DNA from: Colimorpha sp002372855
GTDB lineage: Bacteria; Bacteroidota; Bacteroidia; Bacteroidales; P3
Assembly: GCA_946621635.1 (NCBI GenBank)
Contig: CAMOOR010000004.1
Location: 7,697 to 71,696 of the forward strand
Direction of reading: 5' to 3'
Length of the DNA: 64,000 bases
The notes below the pieces were generated by a model. That model saw nothing but the letters and a program-made list of their open reading frames with translations, was not told the DNA's origin and did not search any database. A program made the position numbers and the translations under genes. Below, in pieces: positions 39,260-49,500 of this stretch (position 1 is the stretch's first letter; every line of letters begins with the position of its first letter).

Positions 39260-42200
39260 ATGCAGAATAAAGGACTTATCAAATTTTTAGCTTGGGCTTT
39301 TGCTGCAGTTTGTTTGTTCCAATTGTCGTTTACAATTGTGACAAATGTTGTTCAAAGCAAAGCCAAAACTGATGCCAAAAACTACGTAAACAGTGAGCAG
39401 GTGCAGAAACTGATTGCCAGCAGAAGCAAGACTCAGGTTGATGCCCAGATTCTCACGGACTCTTTGATGACTGCCCGCGAAGCTCACTACCTTGACTCCA
39501 TGGCTACTGAGAAGGTTTATCTCGGCTACACCTACCGCGAGTGTCAAGGTCGCGAAATTAACCTCGGTCTTGACCTGAAGGGCGGTATGAACGTGATGCT
39601 CGAGGTCTCGACGGTCGATGTTGTGCGTGCCCTGGCCACCACCAATGCCGAGGACCCCACCTTCGTCAAGGCTGTTGACAATGCTCTCGCCAAACAGAAG
39701 GTGACCACCAACCGCGACTTCGTCACCCTCTTCTACGAGGAGATTGTCGCCCTCGACCCCAACGTCTCGTTGGCTTCAATCTTCAGCAGCGGCGACCTCC
39801 GCGACAAGATCAAGATGGGTGACAACAACGACGACGTCATCAAGGCCGTCCGCGCCGAGGCTTCCGATGCCTACGACCGCACCTACCAGATTATCAGCAA
39901 GCGTATCGATAAGTTCGGCGTCGCACAGCCGACCATCCAGAAACTGAGTGCTTCGGAGCGCATTCTGGTTGAGCTGCCCGGTGTCAAGGAACCCGAGCGT
40001 GTGCGCAAACTTCTTAAGGGTACCGCCCAACTCGAATTCTGGCAGACCTACGACAACACCGAGGCTATCCACTTCCTCCAGGCAGCCAACCAGTATCTCG
40101 CCTCCGTCAACGGTGGTGTTGAACAGGCCGAGAACGACACTGTGGCCCAGCCCGAGGCTGCCGACAGCAGCTCGCTGGTCGACAAGTTGGCTGTTGACAA
40201 CGCTTCTGCCCAGAACGGAAATGCCGAGAATCTGGCCAAGACCGATCCTCTCTTCGCCCTCCTGATGCCCTATGTGGCCCAGAACGGTCAGCCTGTTCCC
40301 GGCCCCATCGTGGGTCTCGCCCACGACAAGGACCGTGCAGCCATCGACGCCATGCTGGCTCAGGCTGCCGCCCGCAAGGTGTTCGACACCCGTTCGGTGA
40401 AATTCCTTTGGTCCAACAAGGCTGACGAAAACTTCACCGGTGGCGATATCTATACCCTCTATGCCATCAAGATTACGACCCGCGACGGTGCCGCCCTGCT
40501 GGACGGCAGCTGCATTTCCGATGCCCGTCAGGACTTTTCCACCAACGGCAAGAGCGAGGTTTCTATGACAATGAATAGCGCGGGCGCGCGCGATTGGAAA
40601 CGCATCACCGGCGAGAACGTTGGAAAGTGCATCGCCATCGTGCTGGACGACCTGGTCTATTCCGCCCCTGTTGTAAATGGCGAAATTGCCGGTGGCCGTT
40701 CTTCCATCACCGGAAACTTCTCGCTCGACGAGGCCAAGGACCTCGCCAACATTCTGAAGAGCGGTAAGCTTCCCGCCCCCGCCAATATCGTTTCCGAGGC
40801 CGTGGTTGGACCTTCGCTCGGTCAGGAGTCCATCCACAACGGTCTTATCTCTTTCATCCTTGCCTTTATCGTGGTGCTGATTTACATGGTCATCTTCTAC
40901 AACCGCGCCGGTTGGGTGTCAGTGGCAGCACTTATTACTAATGTATTCCTTCTTATAGGAGTTCTTGCCTCGATTGGCGCCGTGCTCACCCTCCCCGGTA
41001 TTGCCGGTATTGTGTTGACAATGGCTATGGCAGTCGACGGCAACGTTATTATCTACGAGCGTGTGAAGGAAGAGCTCCGTGCCGGTGCCAGCCTCTCCAC
41101 CGCCGTTGAGAACGGTTTCAAGAATGCTTACTCCGCTATCATCGACGGCCAGGTGACCACCTTCCTGCTGGGTATCGTGCTGATCATGTTCGGTTCCGGT
41201 GCCGTCCAGGGCTTTGCTGTGACCCTCTGCATTGGTATCGTGACCTCCCTGTTCACCTCCATCTTCATCACCCGTTTGATTATTGACTCCCGTCTGAACC
41301 GCAAGCGCTCGATGAGCTTCTCCTTCTCGTTCTCGGAGAACTTCCTGCGCGATGTGCACTTCGACTTCCTTGGCAAGCGCAAGATGTTCTATGCCATTGC
41401 CGCCATTGCCATCGTTATCTGTGTTGCCAGCTTTGCCGTCCGCGGTATGAGTTTCGGTATCGACTTCACCGGTGGCCGTACCTATGTGGTGCGCTTCGAC
41501 CAGTCGGTGGATATGCTTGATGTCCGTGCCGACCTGGCCAAGCAGTTCGACGAGGCTCCCGAGGTGAAGACTTACGGTCCGTCCAACCAGCTGAAGATTA
41601 CCACCAAGTACAAGATTGACCAGGACGGCGACGAGGTGAAGGACGAGATTGTCGACAAACTCTATGCCGGCGTCAGCAAGTACTACGCCACCCCCATCAC
41701 CAAGGCTGAGTTCCAGTCGACCGAGACCAATCCTCTCGGCATCATCCAGGCCGACCAGTTTGGCAAGGGTGTGGCTCATGACAACCTGGTGCACTCCATT
41801 TGGGCCGTTATCGGCGGTCTGCTTGTGATGTTCGTCTATATCGGTATCCGTTTCCGCAGCTGGCGTTTCGGTATCGGATCTGTTACCGCACTGGCTCACG
41901 ACACGATTCTTGTTATCGGTATTTTCTCGCTGCTCCATGGACTGCTGCCCTTCAACCTCGAGGTTGACCAGTACTTCATCTCGGCAGTGCTGACGGTCAT
42001 CGGTTATTCTATCAATGCCACTGTGGTTATCTTCGACCGTGTCCGCGAGTATCGCAAACTCTATCCGAAGCGCGAGCTCATCACTCACATGAATGACGCT
42101 ATCAATTCCACTTTGGCACGTACGGTCAACACCTCGGGTACCACTTTCGTCACCCTGCTGATGATGTTCATCTTCGGTGGTGAGGTTATCCGTGGTTTCA

Positions 42201-42316
42201 TTTTCGCACTCCTCGTGGGTGTCCTCGTCGGTGTGTTCTCGTCGCTGTGCATCGCATGCGCAGTGGTGTATGAGATTTCCGGTAAGGAAAAGACCAATGC
42301 CGTGGCTGAGAAATAA
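39260..42316 (+). CDS. secDF: SecDF fused protein-export membrane protein
   Basis: 1018 residues: SecD (~1-650) and SecF (~700-1018) in one chain, as is usual in Bacteroidetes. SecD part: N-terminal helix, large P1 domain starting YRECQGREINLGLDLKGGMNVMLEV, the base SAGARDWKRITGENVGK, then five helices with the proton-path motif ISFILAFIVVLIYMVIFYN and GMAMAVDGNVIIYERVKEELRAG-type signature. SecF part: GMSFGIDFTGGRTYVVRF, then FVYIGIRFRSWRFGIGSVTALAHDTILVIGIFSLL and GYSINATVVIFDRVREYR. Uses proton-motive force to pull exported chains. Strategically placed before the large export cluster. Confidence 0.97.
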   Translation: MQNKGLIKFLAWAFAAVCLFQLSFTIVTNVVQSKAKTDAKNYVNSEQVQKLIASRSKTQVDAQILTDSLMTAREAHYLDSMATEKVYLGYTYRECQGREINLGLDLKGGMNVMLEVSTVDVVRALATTNAEDPTFVKAVDNALAKQKVTTNRDFVTLFYEEIVALDPNVSLASIFSSGDLRDKIKMGDNNDDVIKAVRAEASDAYDRTYQIISKRIDKFGVAQPTIQKLSASERILVELPGVKEPERVRKLLKGTAQLEFWQTYDNTEAIHFLQAANQYLASVNGGVEQAENDTVAQPEAADSSSLVDKLAVDNASAQNGNAENLAKTDPLFALLMPYVAQNGQPVPGPIVGLAHDKDRAAIDAMLAQAAARKVFDTRSVKFLWSNKADENFTGGDIYTLYAIKITTRDGAALLDGSCISDARQDFSTNGKSEVSMTMNSAGARDWKRITGENVGKCIAIVLDDLVYSAPVVNGEIAGGRSSITGNFSLDEAKDLANILKSGKLPAPANIVSEAVVGPSLGQESIHNGLISFILAFIVVLIYMVIFYNRAGWVSVAALITNVFLLIGVLASIGAVLTLPGIAGIVLTMAMAVDGNVIIYERVKEELRAGASLSTAVENGFKNAYSAIIDGQVTTFLLGIVLIMFGSGAVQGFAVTLCIGIVTSLFTSIFITRLIIDSRLNRKRSMSFSFSFSENFLRDVHFDFLGKRKMFYAIAAIAIVICVASFAVRGMSFGIDFTGGRTYVVRFDQSVDMLDVRADLAKQFDEAPEVKTYGPSNQLKITTKYKIDQDGDEVKDEIVDKLYAGVSKYYATPITKAEFQSTETNPLGIIQADQFGKGVAHDNLVHSIWAVIGGLLVMFVYIGIRFRSWRFGIGSVTALAHDTILVIGIFSLLHGLLPFNLEVDQYFISAVLTVIGYSINATVVIFDRVREYRKLYPKRELITHMNDAINSTLARTVNTSGTTFVTLLMMFIFGGEVIRGFIFALLVGVLVGVFSSLCIACAVVYEISGKEKTNAVAEK

Positions 42317-42352
42317 TAGTGTTATTGAATACAATATTAATAGTAAAGACCA

Positions 42353-42712
42353 ATGAGTTTTACGACCATACTGCTCCTCCTGCTAGTTGTTGGCTATTCG
42401 CTTTACACGAAAGCCAACAAGGCTGCTGCTGCAAGGCAGATTGACGGGAGTGAGGCTTCCGACGAGGAGCAGGATGGCGTTTTCAATGAAGAGGATCCTT
42501 TTCAGGAGAACGGAAACGAAATCTTTACTTATGAAACCGAGCCAGTGACAGTCCCGATTCGCAAGGTTCAGGAGCCCCGAGTGCGACCCATGGCCCCTGT
42601 GGTGATGGAAGAAGCCCCTGCGGCGCCGAAGTTCGACCTGCGTCAGGCCGTTATAGCTCAGGTGATATTGACCAATAATTATATAAGTGAAATAAATCAA
42701 CAAAATCAATAA
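42353..42712 (+). CDS. Small membrane-anchored protein after secDF
   Basis: 119 residues: N-terminal membrane helix (FTTILLLLLVVGYSLY), an acidic segment (GSEASDEEQDGVFNEEDPFQENGNEIFTYE) and a Pro-rich basic segment, ending in a short helix (FDLRQAVIAQVILTN). No family recognised. It lies between secDF (36 bases) and the TonB-type receptor (19 bases) with no terminator, so it is probably part of the same operon. Confidence 0.75.
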   Translation: MSFTTILLLLLVVGYSLYTKANKAAAARQIDGSEASDEEQDGVFNEEDPFQENGNEIFTYETEPVTVPIRKVQEPRVRPMAPVVMEEAPAAPKFDLRQAVIAQVILTNNYISEINQQNQ

Positions 42713-42731
42713 CTCTTAACATGTAAACGCA

Positions 42732-45700
42732 ATGAGAATGTTTAGAAAAGTACTATTGACATTCGGACTCTTGCTGATGGCGGAAATGGCAGCCTTCGCT
42801 CAAGGCACCATGAAGGGAACCATCACCGACAAGAAGACAAACGAACCTCTTCCGTTCGTTAATGTCGTTGTCAAGCAAGATGGCAAACAAGTACAAGGCG
42901 GTACTACCGACTTTGATGGTGTTTTTACCATTAAAGGTCTGTCTGTGGGTACGTATGACGTCGAAGTGTCCTTTGTGGGATACAATCGCTACCTGCAGAC
43001 CGGCGTACAGGTGAAAGCCTCTGGTTTTACCGTTGTGGACATCCAGCTTACGTCAGGAGCCACTAACCTCGATGTCGTGGATATTGTGGCTGACAAGGTG
43101 CCTATCATCGAAGTGGGTACCCCAGAGTCTGGTCAGCGCATGAACGCTGAAGACATCCAGCGCATGCCCGGTAACTCGGTCGATGCTATTGTTGCTTCCG
43201 TCGGCGGTATGGGTTACAGCGACGGTGGTACCAGCACGGCCCGTGGTGAGGGTGGTATGGTGACCATGCAGGGCGGTGTCCGTAAACGTACGGGCATCAA
43301 CGTGCCCAAGGACGCTATCGCTGAAATCCAGGTTATTCTTGGTGGTACGCCTGCCAGCATTGGTGAGGCTATCGGCGGTACCCAGATTATCACCCTTAAA
43401 CCCCCGACCAACACCTTCCAGGGTTTGGTCCGCTGGGAAGGCTACCTCGACTATCGTCTGCTCAACACACTCGTTGTGTACTTGACCGGCCCTGTCTACA
43501 AAGTGCCCATCAAGGATGAGAATGGCCAGGTTACTGGTGACCGTACCCTCGTCGGTTTCCGTTTTACCGGTCAGGCCAACTATCGCAACTGGCCCTACTA
43601 CCGTGCCAGTGGTTATGATTTCCAGATTGTCAAGGACGATATTGTCAGATATATCGAGCAGAATCCTCTGACGTATGATCCTTTGACTGGCGGTACAAAC
43701 TATACGGCCGAGACTATTCTCCGTCGTGACTCGTTCCATCGGATCACCCGTCTTACATCCGACGACTTTACCTCGTCGAGCCGCGTGCCCGACCTGCAGT
43801 ACTACAGCGTCGCTATGGAAGGTGCTCTCGACTTCCGTTTCTCGGAGTACACCAGCTTGGTTGTCACTGGTGAGTTCAGCGCCGTCCATGCTCCTAACGG
43901 AGGTATCTCTCCCTTGACCATGCCCCTTGTCGGCAATGGCGTCGGTGAGTCCAAGAACATGGTTCTGACCGTTGACTTCACCCAGCGTTTCAAGGATGCA
44001 CAGGTGACCAACGAAGAAGAAGCCCAGGCCTCTTCGCCCATCAAAAACGTGATGTACAACATCACCGGTATGGTCAACCGTTCGACTTCCAAGTCCTATA
44101 ACGAAAGCTTCGGTTCCAGTATTGACGACATCTTCAAGTATGGTTATATCGGCAAGTTCATCACTGAGAAGACCCCCAGCTGGGAGGACAAGCTCATCAA
44201 TTACTATGGTTCTGACCGTTGGGCCAAAGTCCAGAATGCTTGGAACGACAATGTGACCTATGTTTCTGGTAGCGGTATCTACAATCCTCTTCTGGCCAAC
44301 TACAACGAGCAGTTGTTCAATAGCCCCGAATTCCAGGATATTCGCCCCTACCTTACCATGCGTGACTATATTCTTCAGTACAAAGGCCTTTACAATGGTG
44401 ACTCTCCCGGAACCATTTATGGTCTGACCAACGTCGGTGTCCAGTCTGGTTCCTACGCTCTCAGCCAGGATGACTATCTCTATCTCTCCGCCAAGGCTTC
44501 TGCCGATGTTCTTGGCCATGAAATCGAGATTGGTTTCCAGTATGACCAGATGTGGAATTCCTACTTCGGTGTGGCTGCCTATGGTCTCTGGACTCTCATG
44601 CGCAACAATGCCAACACCCACATCCAGCAGCTCGACCTCGACAATCCTATTTATGAGACTCGCGGTTCTCAGCTCTATGTGCGTTATAACCGTTTGCTCG
44701 ACTCCGAGCAGCAGACCCATTTCGACCGCGCTTTCCGCGATTACCTTATCACCAACGGCTTTACCCAGACCAATGGTCAGCCTATTGATGAGTACACGTG
44801 GATTGATATCGACCGCTACATGCCCGAAGATTTTGCCAAGGCCGGTGGTCTCAGCATGTTCTCCTCTGACGAACTCTTCAACAGCGGTAATGGCGCTTAT
44901 GCCTCCTACTATGGTTATGACCACACTGGTGAGAAATACGACGCTTCTAACTGGAGCCTCGACAAGTTCTTCAACCCCAGCGACGGTAAGTACCGTTATC
45001 TCCCTGCCTTCTCGCCCATCTATGCTGCCGGTTATATTCAGGATAAGTTCTACTTCCAGGATCTTATCTTCAACGTCGGTGTCCGTGTCGACTATTTCAA
45101 TGGCAACCAGTACGTGCTGAAGGATCCCTATCTGCTGTATGAATCCTATACTGTTGCCGACCTGCGTGCCAATCCCGAACTCATCGGTGGCGGCGGACAG
45201 TACCTCAGCAACGCCGGTGATGACTGGGTGCCCTATGTGGACCAGGTCTCCAATGCTGAAGGTGCCAACAAGCCCATCATCAAGGGTTATCGCGACCAGC
45301 AAGGCAAGTGGTACAATGCCGACGGTGTCGAGCAGATCAACACTTCCGCTATCAATGGTAACTCCGGTAAACCCACTCCTTACTACACCGAGCGTGGTCT
45401 TTCCGCCATTGCCAACCGTACTGTCGGTACCGAGGCTTTCGAACGCTACACTCCCCAGATTGTTGCCATGCCTCGTATCGCTTTCTCCTTCCCCATCGGT
45501 GAGAAATCGCAGTTCAAGGCCAGTTACGACATTATCGCCCGTCGTCCTTCTGGCGGTTGGTCTGCCAACTATGTCGACTACCTCTTCATGTCTCAGATTT
45601 CCAGCACCAACAACCCCAACCTGAAGCCTGAGCGCATCACCAACTATGAGCTCGGTTTCCAGCAGGCTCTCAACGAGAACTCTGCCATCAGCGCTTCGGC

Positions 45701-46523
45701 CTACTACAAAGAGACCCGCGACCTGATTCAGCTCGTCCAGTATGCTGGTGCCGACCCCAACCCCAACTACTACAGCTACGACAACAAGGACTTCCGTACC
45801 ATTAAGGGTGTCACCCTGGCCTATGACCTCCGTCAGACCAAGCACATCCGTATCAATGCCAACTACACCCTCCAGTATGCCGAGGGTACTGGTCTGTCCA
45901 GCGGTACCATGACTGAGCTTATCAAGGAAGGTTACACCACCCTGAAGATGCTCAACCCCATTGCCGACGACCGTCGTCATGAGTTCAAAGCCAATGTCGA
46001 CTTCCGTTATGGCAGCGGTAACAAGTATGATGGTCCCACTATCACCCGTACCGTTACCGACAAGGACGGCAACAAGCGTAGAAAAGACATCAAGCTTCTC
46101 GAGAACTTCGGTGTCAACTTCATGGCCGTCGCCCAGTCGGGTCGTCCTTACACCAAGGCCTTCTCCAACTCGCAGTACACCATCGTGGGTAGCTACAATG
46201 GTGCCCGTCTGCCTTGGGGCTTCTACTTCAATATTGTTGTCGACAAGATGTGGCCCATCCAGGTTGGCAAACGCACAACCTATATCAAGGCCGACATCAC
46301 CATCAACAACCTCTTCGACATCCGCAACGTTCTCGACGTGTTCAATGTCACCGGCAACCCCGAGGACAACGGTTACCTGACCGACCCCGAGATGCAGCAG
46401 ACCATCAATGCCTACCTCGATCCTCTCGCTTACCGCGACATCTACGCCATCAGCCTCCGCAATGGCACTTGGAAATACTCTTCCCCCCGTACCATCCGCG
46501 TGTCTGTATCTTATAACTTCTAA
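42732..46523 (+). CDS. TonB-dependent receptor-type outer-membrane protein
   Basis: 1263 residues. Signal peptide to ~24 (LLLMAEMAAFAQ), carboxypeptidase-regulatory domain ~26-110 (MKGTITDKKTNEPLPFVNVVVKQDGK...VEVSFVGYNRY), then a plug-like domain (VPIIEVGTPESGQRMNAEDIQRMPGNSVDAIVASVGG...KDAIAEIQVILGG) and a long barrel with typical sequence (NPNLKPERITNYELGFQQALNENSAISASAYYKETRDL) ending RVSVSYNF. Strongly biased codons (GGT, CGT, CTC) suggest high expression. It is followed directly by a giant secreted protein and a PorV-like protein, so it likely serves in the export or attachment of that partner rather than in sugar uptake; no SusD is present. Confidence 0.85.
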   Translation: MRMFRKVLLTFGLLLMAEMAAFAQGTMKGTITDKKTNEPLPFVNVVVKQDGKQVQGGTTDFDGVFTIKGLSVGTYDVEVSFVGYNRYLQTGVQVKASGFTVVDIQLTSGATNLDVVDIVADKVPIIEVGTPESGQRMNAEDIQRMPGNSVDAIVASVGGMGYSDGGTSTARGEGGMVTMQGGVRKRTGINVPKDAIAEIQVILGGTPASIGEAIGGTQIITLKPPTNTFQGLVRWEGYLDYRLLNTLVVYLTGPVYKVPIKDENGQVTGDRTLVGFRFTGQANYRNWPYYRASGYDFQIVKDDIVRYIEQNPLTYDPLTGGTNYTAETILRRDSFHRITRLTSDDFTSSSRVPDLQYYSVAMEGALDFRFSEYTSLVVTGEFSAVHAPNGGISPLTMPLVGNGVGESKNMVLTVDFTQRFKDAQVTNEEEAQASSPIKNVMYNITGMVNRSTSKSYNESFGSSIDDIFKYGYIGKFITEKTPSWEDKLINYYGSDRWAKVQNAWNDNVTYVSGSGIYNPLLANYNEQLFNSPEFQDIRPYLTMRDYILQYKGLYNGDSPGTIYGLTNVGVQSGSYALSQDDYLYLSAKASADVLGHEIEIGFQYDQMWNSYFGVAAYGLWTLMRNNANTHIQQLDLDNPIYETRGSQLYVRYNRLLDSEQQTHFDRAFRDYLITNGFTQTNGQPIDEYTWIDIDRYMPEDFAKAGGLSMFSSDELFNSGNGAYASYYGYDHTGEKYDASNWSLDKFFNPSDGKYRYLPAFSPIYAAGYIQDKFYFQDLIFNVGVRVDYFNGNQYVLKDPYLLYESYTVADLRANPELIGGGGQYLSNAGDDWVPYVDQVSNAEGANKPIIKGYRDQQGKWYNADGVEQINTSAINGNSGKPTPYYTERGLSAIANRTVGTEAFERYTPQIVAMPRIAFSFPIGEKSQFKASYDIIARRPSGGWSANYVDYLFMSQISSTNNPNLKPERITNYELGFQQALNENSAISASAYYKETRDLIQLVQYAGADPNPNYYSYDNKDFRTIKGVTLAYDLRQTKHIRINANYTLQYAEGTGLSSGTMTELIKEGYTTLKMLNPIADDRRHEFKANVDFRYGSGNKYDGPTITRTVTDKDGNKRRKDIKLLENFGVNFMAVAQSGRPYTKAFSNSQYTIVGSYNGARLPWGFYFNIVVDKMWPIQVGKRTTYIKADITINNLFDIRNVLDVFNVTGNPEDNGYLTDPEMQQTINAYLDPLAYRDIYAISLRNGTWKYSSPRTIRVSVSYNF

Positions 46524-46549
46524 TCTCAACGTGATAAAATATTATAAAG

Positions 46550-49500
46550 ATGAAAAGTATATATAGCAAATTAGTATTGGTCTCTTTGCTGCTGGTCACT
46601 TGCGCACCGACGGTCTCCGCCCGCGAGTGTATCGAATGCATAAAGAACAACGCGAGAAAAGCTGCTGTCCAAACCAAGGCTGCCGCCTGTAAGCGCGCTC
46701 AGAGTACTGCCGAGCTCAACATCAACAATGTTCGCGCCCTTATCAACGGCTACGGCAACATGTGGTATGATGGTAGCATTGCTCAGTACCACCTGCCTAA
46801 GAACAGCAACACCACACCTCTGTTCTGCGCTGCTCTGTGGATCGGTGGTACCGACGTCAACGACCAGCTCCGTATCGCTGCTCTCCGTTTCGGCTCCGAG
46901 GGCGACGACTACTGGCCCGGTCCCCTGAAAATCAACGGCACGGCCTCCATCGACCTGCCCGTTTGTAACTACTATGACAAACACTACATCATCACCAAGG
47001 CCGAAGTCCTCGCCTTTATGGAACACTTCGATTATTCGGGTTCCACCGTCACTATGAAGTCCGATCCCGGCGACGACCTCACCGAGGTCATCCTCAACTG
47101 GCCTGCCAAGGGTGATGGTGGCGACGACCTCACCAGCTACCTCGCTCCTTTCTTCGATGCCGACAACGATGGTATCTACAACCCCCACAATGGCGACTAT
47201 CCCTACTACGACTTCAACAATGACCTCTGCCCCCGCACCATCAAGCAGCGTCACCCCGAGCGCGCCAATGTCTCTATCCCCACGATGGAAACCGAGCAGA
47301 ATATCGTCACCGGCGGTATCCTCTCCGACCAGGTCCTGAAGGGCGACCAGACCATCTGGTGGGTCTTCAACGACATGGGTAACACCCACACCGAAACCAA
47401 CGGTCAGCCCATCGGTCTCGAAATCCGTGCCCAGGCTTTCGCCTTCGCCACCAACGACCGTATCAACGACATGACCTTCTACTCCTACGAAATCATCAAC
47501 CGTTCCACCTACGAACTCCGCGAGACCTACTTCAGCCAGTGGGTCGACCCGGACCTCGGTTTTGCTTGGGACGACTTCGTCGGCTGCGATGTCCGCCGTG
47601 GTCTCGGCTATTGCTACAATGGTGATGGCAGCGACGGCCCCGGTTCCGGTAGCTATGCCGGTATCCCCCCTGCAGTCGGTATCGACTTCTTCCAGGGCCC
47701 CTATATGGATCCCGACGGCAAGGACAATCCCAAGATCGACCTCGCTTACATCCTTTCGCGTCCCGCTTCTGAGCCTGTCCGCAAGCTCCTCGACCAGTAC
47801 AAGATGAAGAAGAAAGACTCCACCGTCGATTCTCTCGATATCAACGGCAATGTGGTCTACGACACCATCGCTATCTCCTACGACGCCGACGACTTCTATG
47901 CTCTCGACTATAAGAGCTGGTACTTCGTTCCTGGCGATGCCATCGGCAACTGCGCCATCAACGGTGTCAACTTTGGCAACAACATTGTTGACGACGAACG
48001 TTTCGGTATGCGCCGCTTCGTCTACTACGACAATGGCGGTTCCAGCATCAACGGCGAGCCCAGCAAGGCCAGTGACTACTACTACTACCTGCGTGGCTAC
48101 TGGAAAAACGGTCAGCGCATGAAATATGGCGGAAACGCCATCTCCACTGGTACCACCAACCTCGACTGCGACTTCATGTTCCCCGGCGACAGCGACCCCT
48201 GGCATTGGGGCACCGATGGTCAGGTTCCTTCGATCAATCCCAACGATTGGACTGAGAAGAATGCCGGCAACACCCCCAACGACCGTCGTTTCATGCAGTC
48301 TGCTGGTCCCTTCACCCTGAAGCCTGGTGCTCTTAACTACATCACCGTGGGTATCCCCTTCGCCCAGGCCAACTCCGGCGACAACTGGGCCTCTGTCGAG
48401 CTGCTCCGTCAGGTCGACGACGTCTGCCAGCGCCTCTTCGAGAACTGCTTCAAGGTCCTCGATGGCCCCGACGCCCCCACGCTCACCGCTCAGGAACTCG
48501 AAAACGAGGTTATCCTCTATCTCACCTACGAGAACCCCAACTCCAACAACTTTGGCGAGAGCTACATGGAGGCCTCTCCCTCCATCCCCAGCTCCTACAC
48601 CGATTCGGCCGGAGTCTCCCATGCTTATGACATCTTCTACCGCTTCGAAGGTTTCCAGATCTATCAGCTGAAGGACGCCACCTGCTCCATCGCCGATATC
48701 GACAACAAGGAGAAAGCCGTCCTCGTTGCCCAGTGCGACATCGAGAACTACTACGATTCCCTCGTGTACGACTATGATGGCAACGGCAATGTCATCGGCT
48801 CCCACGCCAACGAAAGCCCCAGCCTGCCCATCGGAACCCTCATCAACTTCACCACCAATACCGCTACCGGTATCCAGGAGGGTAAGGTGATGGTCCAGGG
48901 CGCCAACACCGGTATTCAGCACGTCTTCCGTCTGACCACCGACGCTTTCGCTTCCGGCAACAACACCAACCTCGTCAACAACCGCGAGTACTACTACGTT
49001 GCCATCGCCTATGCCCAGAACCGTTTCAAGGAGTATTCCCAGTCCGATGCCGAGTACATCGATGGCCAGAAGGAACCCTACCTCGCCGGTCGTAAGAACG
49101 AGCGTGGCGGTAGCATCCTCCCCATCACGGTCATTCCCCACAGCCCCTCTGCCGAAGCCGGTGGCCGTCAGGCCCAGGCCGAGTTTGGCATGAGCCCCCG
49201 CATCATCCGCCTCGGCGGTTACGGCAACGGTGGTTCTCTCCTCCGCCTTAGCCAGGCTTCCATCGACACCCTCATGGGCAATCCCGATAAGGGCCTTCTC
49301 CCCAAGGCTCCCGGCACCTTCTCGAGCCGTTTTGTTGGTTCCAACAACATCAGCTCCATGAATAACCCCTGCATCATCGCCAATCCTTCCTACGAAGAGG
49401 ACTTCGGCCCCATCAACGTCCGCGTCATCGACCCGCTCAAGATTCACGAAGGCCGCTTCAACATCCTCTTTAATAATGAAGACAACGACACCACTACCAT

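Noticed and set aside
43053..46529. A 1158-codon minus-strand frame opposite the TonB-type receptor
   Set aside because: Antisense shadow; the plus-strand protein has a signal peptide, plug and barrel motifs.
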